A stretch of 64,000 bases of DNA from Sphingopyxis sp. 113P3 (GTDB lineage Bacteria; Pseudomonadota; Alphaproteobacteria; Sphingomonadales; Sphingomonadaceae), in contig NZ_CP009453.1 in the NCBI RefSeq assembly GCF_001278035.1, positions 179,438-243,437 on the forward strand, written 5' to 3'. The notes beneath the pieces are model-generated. The model saw nothing but the letters and a program-made list of their open reading frames with translations. It was not told the origin of the DNA and ran no database searches. Position numbers and translations under genes: made by a program. Shown in pieces: positions 1-8,086 of this stretch (its first letter is position 1; each line of letters starts with the position of its first letter).

Positions 1-520
1 GATCGAACTGCACCGGGTCCGGGTCCTTGGGATCGATCAGGATCGGCCCGTAGTGACCGTCCTGTTCCTGAAGCCCCGAATGGCTGTGATACCAGTAAGT
101 GCCGCTCTGGATGATCGGAAATTCGTAGGTGAAGGTCGAGCGCGCTGGAATGCCGGGAAAGCTGATGCCAGGAACACCGTCCATCTGAAACGGCACCAGC
201 AGGCCGTGCCAGTGGATCGAGGTTTCTTCGTCCAGGTCGTTGACGACATGAAGGCGCACATTCTGGCCTTCGCGCAGGCGGATCAGCGGTGCCGGCACGG
301 TGCCGTTGATGCCAATCGCGTGGCTTTCCCGCCCGTCGATCATCATCTTCTGATGCGCGACCCTCAGCGTAATGTCCTCGCCCGAGACGGTCGGCAACGG
401 TTTGGCGATACCAGCGGAAACGGATTGCGCCCACGCCGGCATATAGGCCGACAGGGCAAGGCCGCCTCCCGCCATGGTGGCACCGCGCAGCACTTGGCGG
501 CGATCGAGAACGCGCGACAT
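1..520 (-). CDS. copA: Multicopper oxidase CopA, N-terminal part (cut by window edge)
   Basis: Periplasmic copper-resistance oxidase thought to oxidise Cu(I) or sequester copper. The 173 visible residues begin with a twin-arginine-type signal (DRRQVLRG followed by a hydrophobic stretch ending near SAYMPAWAQ), as expected for a Tat-exported cuproenzyme. They continue into a first cupredoxin domain with the copper ligands HWHG and, about 40 residues later, YWYHSHSG. The start at 520 is set by the Tat motif. The gene follows the ECF sigma gene by 60 bases on the same strand, so it may belong to that transcript. The C-terminal domains lie outside the window. Laccase-type relatives exist, but the copC/copD neighbours favour CopA. 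Confidence 0.9.
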   Translation of the reverse strand, partial: MSRVLDRRQVLRGATMAGGGLALSAYMPAWAQSVSAGIAKPLPTVSGEDITLRVAHQKMMIDGRESHAIGINGTVPAPLIRLREGQNVRLHVVNDLDEETSIHWHGLLVPFQMDGVPGISFPGIPARSTFTYEFPIIQSGTYWYHSHSGLQEQDGHYGPILIDPKDPDPVQFD

Positions 521-580
521 CGAAGCTCCTCAAGGGTCGGGCCGCGATCGGCCCTCACCCCTTCTACGCGTCTCGCCCGA

Positions 581-1156
581 TCATCCCTTAGCCGCGTTCA
601 ACTTTTCCATGAGCTGCGCCCGCGCGCGATAAAGGCGGGTTTCGACCGCCTTCTGGCTGATACCCAACACCTCGGCCGTCTCCGCCTGGCTCAAGCCCTC
701 GATCGTCCGCAGCACCAGCGGCTCCTTCAGATTGACCGGCAACGTCGAGATAGCGCGCGTCACCCGATCAAGCTCCTGGCGATCGGCTGCACTGTCATCG
801 ATCGGCACGGCGTTGTCGGGAAGGGTGTCAGCCTGATCCTCCGCCGCGAAGCCGAAGGACAGAAAACGGCGAACGGCGCGCTTCCTCGCCCAATCCCGGC
901 ATTTGTTGATCGCGATCGTCGACAGCCATGCCTTCATCGCGCGCTGCGTGTCGTAGCGCGGCAACGCCTGATGCGCGGCAACAAAGGTTTCCTGAACCAG
1001 ATCAAGCGCTTCATCGGTTTCGCCTACAGAGGCACGCGCGAGCCGAAAAACCGGCTGACGGTAACGGCGCATGATTTCCGCAAAGGCCGCCTGACGGCCG
1101 GCGATACTGAGCGTCGCCAGTTCGCCGTCAGACAATGCGGTCCAGTCGATGCTCAC
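581..1156 (-). CDS. ECF-family RNA polymerase sigma factor (CnrH-like)
   Basis: A 191-residue extracytoplasmic-function sigma factor. Region 2 is visible at about residues 28-75 (RRYRQPVFRLARA, then LDLVQETFVAAH and WLSTIAINKCRDWARKR). Region 4 lies at about 135-185 (LPVNLKEPLVLRTIEGLS, then the helix-turn-helix AEVLGISQKAVETRLYRAR). Its ATG overlaps the stop of the upstream sensor gene in ATGA, so the three regulatory genes are translationally coupled. The order anti-sigma, sensor, sigma matches cnrYXH of Cupriavidus. It is inferred to drive the flanking copper genes when periplasmic metal is sensed. The exact metal cannot be read from the sequence. Confidence 0.9.
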   Translation of the reverse strand: MSIDWTALSDGELATLSIAGRQAAFAEIMRRYRQPVFRLARASVGETDEALDLVQETFVAAHQALPRYDTQRAMKAWLSTIAINKCRDWARKRAVRRFLSFGFAAEDQADTLPDNAVPIDDSAADRQELDRVTRAISTLPVNLKEPLVLRTIEGLSQAETAEVLGISQKAVETRLYRARAQLMEKLNAAKG

Positions 1157-1593
1157 CCCTGACCGTCGGTGAGTGCCTTCACCACCGCGGCATCAAATTG
1201 GGAGGTCTGATCGGGTCGCAGCAACTGCCGCATGGCGAAGATATGCGCGAGCGTCGCCTTTTGCAGCTCGCCCATCGCCGCATGGCTCTGGTCCACCGCG
1301 GCTGCGACCTTGAGGCCATTGCCATGTTCGGTTTGGATCGCCTCGGCGAGCCGGGTGTTGGCAGCGCGCATTTCGAGCTCGAGCGCACGCCGCTGCATCG
1401 CGAAGCGATCTTCCAGCACCTTCAACCGTGCCTGCTGGCCGTCGTCGAGCGTCAGCTTGTGGTGCAATACGTCATGCAGCGCGGCACCTGGCTGCTTGGG
1501 CTGCGGCAACAGCGCCCGCCCGACGAACACGCCTCCGATCGCGGCCAGAAAGGCGAGCACGACACCGAGAACGATGCGCGTCGTCGAGGTCAT
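1153..1593 (-). CDS. Membrane-anchored periplasmic metal sensor (CnrX/CpxP-like)
   Basis: A 146-residue protein with one N-terminal membrane segment (IVLGVVLAFLAAIGGVFVG) and a periplasmic, mostly helical domain. It has a His-containing stretch (LHDVLHHKLTLDDGQQARL) and the long-helix pattern of the heavy-metal-resistance/CpxP-Spy-like family. In CnrX the histidines near the first helix bind metal and release the anti-sigma factor. Here H40, H44 and H45 and the methionines further on are the plausible ligands. It overlaps both neighbours by four bases. Metal specificity is unknown; copper is inferred only from context. Confidence 0.75.
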   Translation of the reverse strand: MTSTTRIVLGVVLAFLAAIGGVFVGRALLPQPKQPGAALHDVLHHKLTLDDGQQARLKVLEDRFAMQRRALELEMRAANTRLAEAIQTEHGNGLKVAAAVDQSHAAMGELQKATLAHIFAMRQLLRPDQTSQFDAAVVKALTDGQG

Positions 1594-1862
1594 TGCTCAC
1601 CCAGGAGCAAGGAGGAAGGCGCAAGCGGCGACGCTCCGCCAAGCGGGGCCAGGGAAACGGTCGGGCGGGCAGCGACGGGCAGCTCGGCTCCGACGATGCC
1701 GATCGCAAGCGCCGCTGCCGTCACTACGCCAAGACCGATGCCGGCCTGCCGCACGACGGGCCGCGAGCCGATCCGTGCAAGTACCCGCGTCTCGATGCCG
1801 TCCAGCGCGGCAGGGGCGGGTGCGCCCGCCAGCCTCGCCAATGCTCTGTCCAGTTCGTCCAT
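1590..1862 (-). CDS. Small anti-sigma factor (CnrY-like position)
   Basis: About 90 residues: a cytoplasmic N-terminal segment (MDELDRALARLAG) that would bind the sigma factor, one membrane helix (AGIGLGVVTAAALAIGIVGAEL) and a short periplasmic tail. ATG at 1862 is preferred over an in-frame GTG at 1871 because it leaves a GGAG ribosome site at proper spacing. It is first in the minus-strand operon, directly behind a candidate ECF promoter. The family is poorly conserved, so the call rests on topology and on its place before the sensor and sigma genes. Confidence 0.65.
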   Translation of the reverse strand: MDELDRALARLAGAPAPAALDGIETRVLARIGSRPVVRQAGIGLGVVTAAALAIGIVGAELPVAARPTVSLAPLGGASPLAPSSLLLGEQ

Positions 1863-1889
1863 GCTTTCCACTCCACCCCACTAGCATTT

Positions 1890-1914
1890 CATACGCAGGA
1901 TTGCCCGACATCCC
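1890..1914 (-). promoter_or_regulatory. Candidate ECF promoter for the anti-sigma/sensor/sigma operon
   Basis: Read on the minus strand: GGGATG, 13 bases, CGTATG, ending 28 bases before the anti-sigma ATG. The opposite-strand promoter 16 bases away has the same form, which supports a shared sigma factor. Inferred from pattern only. Confidence 0.5.
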
Positions 1915-1929
1915 TCATCGGGCGGCTAA

Positions 1930-1954
1930 GGGGTGCGCGACCGGGGCGCGTAGA
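1930..1954 (+). promoter_or_regulatory. Candidate ECF promoter for copCD
   Basis: GGGGTG, 13 bases, CGTAGA, 27 bases before the copC ATG. It mirrors the GGGATG-N13-CGTATG site on the other strand, consistent with divergent autoregulated and target promoters of the neighbouring ECF factor. Confidence 0.5.
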
Positions 1955-1981
1955 TAGGGCACGAACCCACGGAGTAATCTC

Positions 1982-2353
1982 ATGCGTAGCATCTTCCTCC
2001 CTACCGCCCTCGCCCTTCTCGGCATCGCCAGCGCAGCGCAGGCTCATCCGAAACTCGTGACAGCCTCGCCGACCGCGAATGCGACCGTCGACAAGCCTGC
2101 CCGTATCGAGCTGCGTTTCAGCGAAAAGCTGATGCCGAAGTTCTCCGGCGCCGATCTCATGATGACCGGACATGGCGGGGCAACGCACGCGCCGATGAAG
2201 ATCACGACGACGGCAGCCGTCGCCGGTGACGGCAGCACGCTTGTCCTTACGCCCAAGGCGCCGCTCGCTCCGGGCCGCTACACCGTTGCATGGCATGTCG
2301 TGTCGAGCGACACCCACCGCGTCGCCGGCAACTACACCTTCGCGGTCAAGTGA
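1982..2353 (+). CDS. copC: Periplasmic copper-binding protein CopC
   Basis: A 123-residue exported protein: signal peptide of about 21 residues ending AQA, then the mature start HPKLVTASPTANATVDKP. The N-terminal His and a Ser-Pro-x-x-x-x-x-V pattern are typical of CopC. The late motif WHVVSSDTHRVAGNYTF holds the Asp and His that complete the Cu(II) site. It delivers copper to, or stores it for, CopD in the next frame. A GGAG ribosome site precedes the ATG. Confidence 0.93.
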   Translation: MRSIFLPTALALLGIASAAQAHPKLVTASPTANATVDKPARIELRFSEKLMPKFSGADLMMTGHGGATHAPMKITTTAAVAGDGSTLVLTPKAPLAPGRYTVAWHVVSSDTHRVAGNYTFAVK

Positions 2354-2354
2354 C

Positions 2355-3284
2355 GTGGAAACCGACTGGCCGCTGATCGCTGTACGCTTCGCGCTCTTTC
2401 TGGCGCTGGGCGGGCTGTTCGGCCTGTCGGCATTCGGCCTCTACGGCCTCAAGGGACGCGAGCGCGCCAGCGCGCTCGCGTTGCGCCTCTGGCTCGTCGG
2501 TCTCGGTTTGCTGGGCCTTCTGCTCTCCGCCATCGCACTCGCGCTACTCGCTGCGGCGATGGCGGGCACACCGCCCTGGCCAATCGATCGCGAGGCGATC
2601 GGAATGCTGCTTTCCGGGTCGACCATAGGCACGGCATGGGAAGCACGCATGACCGCGCTGGTCGTGGCGTCGGTCGCCGCCTTGGCGGCGGCCGGACGTG
2701 CGCCTCTCCTCGGCGTCGTGGTGATCGCCAGCGCTGTGGCGCTGGCGACACTCGCCTGGACCGGGCACGGTGCGATGGATGAGGGCGCAAAAGGCTGGGC
2801 TCACCTCCTTGCCGATATTCTCCACCTGCTCGCAGCCGGTGCTTGGGTCGGGGCGCTGTTTGGCCTTGTCCTGCTTGTGGCTCGCCCTACCCGCCGGGCC
2901 GACGCGGCTCATCTGACGCTTACGCATCGTGTACTGCACGGGTTCGGCCTGGTCGGTACGATCGTGGTCGGCACCATTATCGTTACCGGCCTCGTCAATA
3001 CATGGCTGCTAGTCGGTGTAGGCAACCTTCCAAAGCTCGCCACATCCCTTTACGGCCAGCTCCTGCTCGCCAAGCTCGTCTTGTTCGGCGCGATGCTGGT
3101 GCTGGCATCGCTCAATCGCTTCCGGCTGACGCCCGCATTGGAGCAAGCGCTGCCGGGTAGCGATCAACGCGGCGCACTCAGCGCTTTACGGCGCAGCCTC
3201 GGGATCGAGGCGGTCAGTGCCATTACGATCCTCGCGCTCGTCGCATGGCTGGGAACGCTCGAACCACCCATGTCGGCGATGTGA
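2355..3284 (+). CDS. copD: Copper resistance membrane protein CopD
   Basis: About 309 residues with eight or so predicted membrane helices, matching the CopD copper-uptake family. The helix AHLLADILHLLAAGAWVGALFG carries the His residues usual for the family (HLL...LHLL), and a later segment contains MLVLASLNRFRLTPAL. GTG at 2355, one base after the copC stop, is chosen because the longer reading frame would run through copC. It acts with CopC in moving periplasmic copper across the inner membrane. Confidence 0.9.
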   Translation: METDWPLIAVRFALFLALGGLFGLSAFGLYGLKGRERASALALRLWLVGLGLLGLLLSAIALALLAAAMAGTPPWPIDREAIGMLLSGSTIGTAWEARMTALVVASVAALAAAGRAPLLGVVVIASAVALATLAWTGHGAMDEGAKGWAHLLADILHLLAAGAWVGALFGLVLLVARPTRRADAAHLTLTHRVLHGFGLVGTIVVGTIIVTGLVNTWLLVGVGNLPKLATSLYGQLLLAKLVLFGAMLVLASLNRFRLTPALEQALPGSDQRGALSALRRSLGIEAVSAITILALVAWLGTLEPPMSAM

Positions 3285-3290
3285 AGAGTA

Positions 3291-3312
3291 GGGCGACCGA
3301 TCAAGGTCGCCC
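3291..3312 (+). terminator. Hairpin after copD
   Basis: GGGCGACC, loop GATCAA, GGTCGCCC: a perfect 8-pair stem starting 7 bases after the copD stop. No T-run follows, so it may end the transcript weakly or only protect its 3' end. The stretch from 3313 to about 3500 up to arsR holds nothing else that could be supported. Confidence 0.5.
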
Positions 3313-3500
3313 GACGCCACTTACGCGACCATCTTCTCGCATTCTTCCGCGCAACCTTTCAGCCGAAGGGCCGGCAAGGTCATGCAGCCCTTCCCAACTG
3401 GGATCGAGTTTTGGGACGCCCTTAGTCCTCCCGAAACCCGTTGCGGGTGAGTGGCGAGACACGTGATCTACCAACAGGCGCGAGACAATAGCGTTAACCG

Positions 3501-3524
3501 ATATATCTGCTATGCTGGATATAT
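3501..3524 (+). promoter_or_regulatory. ArsR-type operator overlapping the arsR start
   Basis: Inverted repeat ATATATC, 10 bases, GATATAT, whose right arm runs into the arsR ATG. Short AT-rich dyads of this kind at the promoter are bound by ArsR repressors and released by arsenite, giving autoregulation of the ars operon. Confidence 0.65.
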
Positions 3525-3855
3525 GGAAATCGATTCGGCAATCGCTGCTCTTGGTGCGCTCGCACAGGGAACACGGCTCGATGTGTTTCGCTTGCTGGTT
3601 CGCCATGAACCGACCGGACTGGCGGCCGGTGAAATCGCCCGTCAGCTTGACGTGCCGCAAAACACTATGTCGGCGCACCTCGGTATCCTCGCCCGCGCCG
3701 GCTTGGTCCGATCCGAACGGCATAGCCGGTCGATCATCTACCGCGCCGATCTGGGCGGCCTGCGCGCGCTGACCCTGTTTCTCGTCAAGGACTGCTGCGC
3801 CGGCTCGCCCGAACTATGTGTGCCGCTCCTCGCCGAACTCGCCCCTTGCTGCTGA
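3523..3855 (+). CDS. arsR: Arsenite-responsive repressor ArsR
   Basis: A 110-residue winged-helix repressor. The DNA-binding part spans about residues 35-75 (GEIARQLDVPQNTMSAHLGILARAGLV). The C-terminal part has cysteines 91, 92 and 99 (DCCAGSPELC) plus a terminal CC pair, the layout of ArsR proteins that bind As(III) near the C-terminus rather than in the recognition helix. The ATG at 3523 is chosen because residues upstream of it have no family counterpart and the operator abuts it. First gene of arsRCBH. Confidence 0.93.
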   Translation: MEIDSAIAALGALAQGTRLDVFRLLVRHEPTGLAAGEIARQLDVPQNTMSAHLGILARAGLVRSERHSRSIIYRADLGGLRALTLFLVKDCCAGSPELCVPLLAELAPCC

Positions 3856-3866
3856 AAGGACGCCCC

Positions 3867-4295
3867 TTGGCCATTGATATCGTCATCTATCACAACCCTG
3901 CGTGCGGCACGTCACGCAACGCCCTCGCCATGATCCGCAATGCCGGCATCGAACCGCATGTGGTCGAGTATCTGAAAACCCCGCCCGCACGCGCGCTGCT
4001 GGTCGAGCTGATCGACCGCGCCGGCATGACGCCTCGCGAGCTGCTGCGCGAGAAGGGAACCCCCTATGCGGAGCTGGGCCTAGGCGACACGTTCCTGTCC
4101 GACGACGCGCTGGTGGACGCGATGATGGCGCATCCGATCCTCATCAACCGGCCGCTGGTCGTCTCGCCGCTCGGCGTGAAGCTGTGCCGCCCTTCCGAAG
4201 CCGTCCTCGATCTGTTGCCGAGTGGCCAGCTTGCCGCGTTTGCCAAGGAAGACGGCGAACAGGTGGTTGATGCTTCGGGCCAGCGCGTCGCCTGA
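3867..4295 (+). CDS. arsC: Arsenate reductase ArsC (glutaredoxin-coupled type)
   Basis: A 142-residue reductase that converts arsenate to arsenite using glutathione and glutaredoxin. The catalytic Cys13 lies in [10 protein letters not shown], and later arginines occur at [10 protein letters not shown] and in [10 protein letters not shown], as in the R773/YffB-like family. A TTG at 3867 preceded by AAAGGA is the likely start; the longer frame would overlap arsR and lacks a better site. The stop overlaps arsB by one base. Confidence 0.93.
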   Translation: MAIDIVIYHNPACGTSRNALAMIRNAGIEPHVVEYLKTPPARALLVELIDRAGMTPRELLREKGTPYAELGLGDTFLSDDALVDAMMAHPILINRPLVVSPLGVKLCRPSEAVLDLLPSGQLAAFAKEDGEQVVDASGQRVA

Positions 4296-5581
4296 TGCTT
4301 CTTGCCGTCCTGATCTTCGTCGCGACGATCGCGCTCGTCATCTGGCAACCCAAAGGCCTCGGCATCGGGTGGAGCGCGATAGGCGGGGCCGTCGTGGCGC
4401 TGCTCGCAGGCGTCGTCACCTTGTCCGACGTGCCGGTAGTATGGGGCATCGTCTGGAACGCGACGGCCGCGTTCGTTGCGATCATCGTCATCAGCCTGTT
4501 GCTGGATGAAGCCGGGTTCTTTGAATGGGCGGCGCTGTACGTCGCCCGCTGGGGCGGGGGGCATGGTCGTCGGCTGTTCGTCCTGACCGTGCTGCTCGGC
4601 GCGGCGGTGTCCGCGCTATTCGCCAATGATGGTGCGGCGCTGATCCTGACACCGATCGTCATCGCCATGCTGCGGGCGCTGGGGTTCAAGGACAAGGCGA
4701 CGCTGGCTTTCGTCATGGCGGCCGGGTTCATCGCCGACACCGCAAGCCTGCCGCTGGTCGTGTCGAACCTCGTTAACATCGTGTCGGCTGACTTCTTCAA
4801 GATCGGGTTCGGTGACTATGCAGCCGTGATGGTGCCGGTCGATCTGGTGTCGATTGCCGCCACACTGGGCGCGCTGCTGATCTTCTTTCGACGTGATATA
4901 CCGCGAAATTACGACGTGGCCGCGCTGCGTGCGCCCGGTGCCGCAATCCGCGACACCACGACCTTCCGCGCCGGATGGATCGTCCTTGCCCTGCTGCTCG
5001 CCGGCTTCTTTCTGCTGGAACCGCTCGGCGTCCCGGTCAGCGCCGTAGCCGTTGCCGGCGCGATCTTGCTGCTGGTGACTGCGGGGCGAGGCCATGTCAT
5101 CCAGACCGGCAAGGTGCTGCGCGGCGCGCCGTGGCAGGTCGTCATATTCTCGCTCGGCATGTACCTGGTCGTCTATGGCCTGCGGAACGCGGGCCTGACC
5201 GATCATCTGGCGGCGCTGCTCGACCGCCCCGCCCAAGGCGGGGTGTGGGGCGCGGCGCTGGGAACGGGCGTGATCGCGGCCGTCTTGTCGTCGATGATGA
5301 ACAACATGCCGACCGTGCTGTTAGGCGCGCTCTCGATCGACGCGACCCACGCGACGGGCGCGATCAGGGAAGCAATGATCTACGCCAACGTGATCGGCTG
5401 CGATCTCGGCCCCAAGCTGACGCCGATCGGCTCACTCGCCACGCTGCTGTGGCTGCACGTCTTGGGGCAGAAGGGCGTGCGGATCGGATGGGGCTATTAT
5501 TTCCGGGTCGGGGTCACGCTCACCGTGCCCGTCCTGCTCATCACCCTTGCCGCGCTCGCGCTGCGGATCGGACTTACCTGA
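4295..5581 (+). CDS. arsB: Arsenite efflux permease ArsB
   Basis: A 428-residue inner-membrane protein with about 11-12 hydrophobic segments and the ArsB/NhaD-type signature ([23 protein letters not shown], and [13 protein letters not shown] near residue 335). It exports arsenite made by ArsC. No arsA ATPase gene is present, so it would run on the proton gradient alone. Its ATG overlaps the arsC stop and its stop overlaps the arsH start, both as TGATG-type junctions. Confidence 0.93.
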   Translation: MLLAVLIFVATIALVIWQPKGLGIGWSAIGGAVVALLAGVVTLSDVPVVWGIVWNATAAFVAIIVISLLLDEAGFFEWAALYVARWGGGHGRRLFVLTVLLGAAVSALFANDGAALILTPIVIAMLRALGFKDKATLAFVMAAGFIADTASLPLVVSNLVNIVSADFFKIGFGDYAAVMVPVDLVSIAATLGALLIFFRRDIPRNYDVAALRAPGAAIRDTTTFRAGWIVLALLLAGFFLLEPLGVPVSAVAVAGAILLLVTAGRGHVIQTGKVLRGAPWQVVIFSLGMYLVVYGLRNAGLTDHLAALLDRPAQGGVWGAALGTGVIAAVLSSMMNNMPTVLLGALSIDATHATGAIREAMIYANVIGCDLGPKLTPIGSLATLLWLHVLGQKGVRIGWGYYFRVGVTLTVPVLLITLAALALRIGLT

Positions 5582-6327
5582 TGCCCCTTCGCGACCTTGC
5601 CGACCCCGAATATCTGCCGGCACTCGATACCGCCTATGCCATCCAGCGGCCGGCGCTGGGGCTGGGCGCGATCGATCCGGCGCCGCGTATTCTCCTGCTC
5701 TATGGCTCGCTGCGCGAACGATCCTATTCCCGGCTGTGCGTCGAGGAAGCGGCGCGTCTGCTCCGCTTTTTCGGCTGCGAAACGCGCCTCTTCGATCCGT
5801 CCACCCTCCCGCTACCTGATCAGCACGCTGGCGACGATCACCCGGCCGTCCATGAGTTGCGCGAGCTATCGATGTGGTCGGAAGGGCAGGTATGGTGCAG
5901 CCCCGAACGGCACGGACAGATCACCGGCATCATGAAGTTGCAGATCGACCACTTGCCGCTCTCGATGGGTGGGATGCGTCCGACGCAGGGCCGCACGCTC
6001 GCCGTGATGCAGGTGTCGGCCGGGTCGCAGTCGTTCAACAGCGTCAACACGCTGCGCGTGTTGGGCCGATGGATGCGGATGGTGACGATCCCCAACCAAT
6101 CGAGCATCGCTAAGGCGTTCAACGAGTTTGACGACGCCGGTCGCATGAAGCCGTCTAGCTATTACGATCGGATCGTGGACTTGATGGAGGAACTGGTGCG
6201 CTTTACCGTCCTGCTGCGCCCCCACACCGTCCAGCTTATCGATCGCTACTCGGAGCGCAGGGAGGCCGGGATGCCGATCAATCCGGCCACGGACCTGTCG
6301 AACATCGCGACCGCGCCACAGTCCTGA
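5581..6327 (+). CDS. arsH: NADPH-dependent flavoprotein ArsH
   Basis: A 248-residue flavodoxin-fold oxidoreductase. The FMN-binding motif is [14 protein letters not shown] (about residues 38-51), followed by [14 protein letters not shown] and QIDHLPLS, typical of ArsH. ArsH oxidises trivalent methyl- and phenyl-arsenicals and gives broad organoarsenical tolerance. Its ATG overlaps the arsB stop; it is the last gene of the ars operon. Confidence 0.92.
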   Translation: MPLRDLADPEYLPALDTAYAIQRPALGLGAIDPAPRILLLYGSLRERSYSRLCVEEAARLLRFFGCETRLFDPSTLPLPDQHAGDDHPAVHELRELSMWSEGQVWCSPERHGQITGIMKLQIDHLPLSMGGMRPTQGRTLAVMQVSAGSQSFNSVNTLRVLGRWMRMVTIPNQSSIAKAFNEFDDAGRMKPSSYYDRIVDLMEELVRFTVLLRPHTVQLIDRYSERREAGMPINPATDLSNIATAPQS

Positions 6328-6637
6328 CGCCTTTCTCGATTGGGAACCCGTAGCGAGACAGCCGGGGAGTTTGCGCTGATCGCGCGCGTCGCGACTGCAC
6401 GGTTTTCCCAAGTCTGTTCCCCAATGGGTTTTCCCAACATGGCCAGTTGAAGATGGAGAAACGGGACGATCCGCAAACGTGCGTATGTGTGACGGAGCGC
6501 CTGTCCGGCTCGATCGGCATCGAGCGGTGTCACCTAACCCGTCACGCAATCTATGCACCTCAATCGGTTCCGGCTCGGGGCGGAATGACACGCTAAGGAC
6601 CGATCCTTAGACCCCGTGCCGGCTGCGCCCCCTCCAG
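6328..6637. other. 310-base gap after arsH
   Basis: No convincing gene. It contains one perfect inverted repeat, CTAAGG-ACCGAT-CCTTAG at 6593-6610, near the end of the minus-strand gene that follows, which could act as a weak bidirectional stop signal. Nothing else was recognised. Confidence 0.4.
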
Positions 6638-7297
6638 TCAGGTCGGCGTCGCGTCGGGAGGGGGGCCTTGCGCGATCGACCATTCTCTACCGGTCCTGGC
6701 CTGAAGCCGCTCGACGATCTTTTGACCTCGCTCGGCGAATATCTCGTCGAGCGCATCGACGAGCTTCGTCCAGTCGTTCGACCCTCCGATATAGAACCCG
6801 AAGCGGAAGCCTAGATTGACGATGAAGCGCCCTTCATCCTCCTGGATCTCCATTTCATCGTTGACGGAATCGTGTTCTGCAACATGGGCATATCGCTTGT
6901 TCCGCATATCGATGATTTCGTCATGGGCGCTGCGCAACGCCTCGGGCAGCGCGTCGCGAGCGAAGCCGCTGCCGCTCCCTCCGGTGTGAAGCCGGACATA
7001 GGTGGCGACGAAGGCGGTCGTTAGCATGTCCAATTCGAGGAACGCGGCCATATCCGCCTTGAAACGATAGACGGCCAGCTTGTCCCTGATGTGCTTCAGG
7101 ACCGTCACGTGGTAGAAGGACAGCGATAGTCGCGAGAGCTGTTTCAGCTCCTTGTCGGCGGCTTCCAAGACTTTGCGACCGTCCTCGGCACGCGCGTAGA
7201 TCGCTTCTTGCCATTCTCGCGGCAGATACTGGATCGCCTCTTCGGGTACGACATAATAGGCGCCATCGTCGTCGTCATCTGCGTCCGTGTCACTCAT
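6638..7297 (-). CDS. HEPN-like protein of unknown function
   Basis: A 219-residue soluble protein not recognised by name. It has an acidic start (DTDADDDDDG), then mostly helical sequence with RNKRYAH at residues 132-138. That fits the R-[polar]-x4-H active-site motif of HEPN ribonuclease domains, placed after a helix as usual (HDEIIDMRNKRYAH). The C-terminal third (FIVNLGFRFGFYIGG) looks like a beta-containing extension. It follows the HhH gene by 9 bases on the same strand. A toxin or RNA-cutting role is inference from the motif; AbiV-like proteins are the nearest known idea. Confidence 0.5.
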   Translation of the reverse strand: MSDTDADDDDDGAYYVVPEEAIQYLPREWQEAIYARAEDGRKVLEAADKELKQLSRLSLSFYHVTVLKHIRDKLAVYRFKADMAAFLELDMLTTAFVATYVRLHTGGSGSGFARDALPEALRSAHDEIIDMRNKRYAHVAEHDSVNDEMEIQEDEGRFIVNLGFRFGFYIGGSNDWTKLVDALDEIFAERGQKIVERLQARTGREWSIAQGPPPDATPT

Positions 7298-7306
7298 GCT
7301 CGTCTC

Positions 7307-7507
7307 TCAATTCGCGTCGCCCACGGTAAGGGCCGCGCTGCTGCCGTCGACCTTTCCGGCAAGTCCGGGCACTTCCTCCAGTTGGCGCAAATCGCTGAAG
7401 CCGCCGCGCTCCTCGCGGTAGCGCACGATCTCCGGGCCATGCCCATTGAGACCCGGAACAGCGTCGAGTTCTGCGGCGCTGGCGGTATTGACGTTGGTGG
7501 CGGGCAT
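7307..7507 (-). CDS. Small helix-hairpin-helix (ComEA-like) DNA-binding protein
   Basis: A 66-residue protein: NVNTASAAELDAVPGLNG followed by REERGGFSDLRQLEEVPGL, two hairpin turns (VPGL...) as in the ComEA HhH repeat, which binds the DNA backbone without sequence preference. There is no signal peptide, unlike competence ComEA, so it would be cytoplasmic. AAGGAG lies 6 bases before the ATG, which fixes the start. It is probably co-transcribed with the HEPN-like gene. Confidence 0.75.
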   Translation of the reverse strand: MPATNVNTASAAELDAVPGLNGHGPEIVRYREERGGFSDLRQLEEVPGLAGKVDGSSAALTVGDAN

Positions 7508-7598
7508 CGTGATCTCCTTGAACGCGCATCGTGCCATCTGTCGCGACGGTCGCAAGAGGAACCGTCCCCCGCGTTGCGGCGAATGGTTCAACTCTCCT

Positions 7599-7613
7599 GT
7601 TCCCCTTTCGTTC
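7599..7613 (+). promoter_or_regulatory. LexA (SOS) box upstream of umuDC
   Basis: GTTC, 7 bases, GTTC: an exact match to the direct-repeat SOS box of Alphaproteobacteria, 37 bases before the umuD ATG. It indicates DNA-damage induction of umuDC. Confidence 0.8.
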
Positions 7614-7650
7614 GCGCGAGTGTTACAATGGAGGGTGAAGGGAATCTCTG

Positions 7651-8082
7651 ATGCTGCCTCTGATGCAGCCGGTCCCGCTTGCCGACGTGCCGCAGGGGAC
7701 CATTCTCCGGATCGTTGGTGCAGCAGGAGCCGGCTTTCCAAGCCCTGCCCAAGACTGGCAGGACGACGCCATAAGCCTGATCGAGTTGCTGCGGCTCGAT
7801 CGGGCGGCAAGTTTCGTCTTCCGCATCAGCGGATCGAGCATGATCGACGCTGGCATCCACGACAACGACGTCGTGGTGGTCGATCGCGACACGCGCCCCG
7901 TCGAGGGGCATATCGTTATTGCGATCGTGGATGGCGGCTTCGTGTGCCGTCAGCTCTGCCGGAGACGCGGCGACCTCCTCCTGGAAGCGCGGAACGCGCA
8001 GCAAATCTACGAGCCGACACCCGTGGAAGGGGTGGAGATATGGGGTGTCGTGCGGACCGGCGTCCGCGACTATCGACGCTAG
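7651..8082 (+). CDS. umuD: UmuD-like S24 peptidase, accessory subunit of DNA polymerase V
   Basis: A 143-residue LexA/UmuD-type protein. The self-cleavage site is AG at residues 27-28 (GAAGAGFPSPAQD, compare QCGFPSPAAD in E. coli UmuD) and the nucleophile Ser63 is in SGSSMIDAGI. The residue aligned with catalytic Lys97 of E. coli UmuD (FTVKKL) is Arg100 here (FVCRQL). Cleavage may therefore be slow, or the protein may work differently. It has an SOS box and is followed at once by umuC. Confidence 0.88.
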   Translation: MLPLMQPVPLADVPQGTILRIVGAAGAGFPSPAQDWQDDAISLIELLRLDRAASFVFRISGSSMIDAGIHDNDVVVVDRDTRPVEGHIVIAIVDGGFVCRQLCRRRGDLLLEARNAQQIYEPTPVEGVEIWGVVRTGVRDYRR

Positions 8083-8086
8083 CGCC

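Noticed and set aside
53..1162. 369-residue plus-strand frame across copA and the sigma gene
   Set aside because: It spans two clear genes on the other strand; the translation is Arg-rich and unlike a real protein.
7651..7700. Calling the S24 peptidase a LexA repressor
   Set aside because: No N-terminal winged-helix domain, length typical of UmuD, and umuC follows directly.
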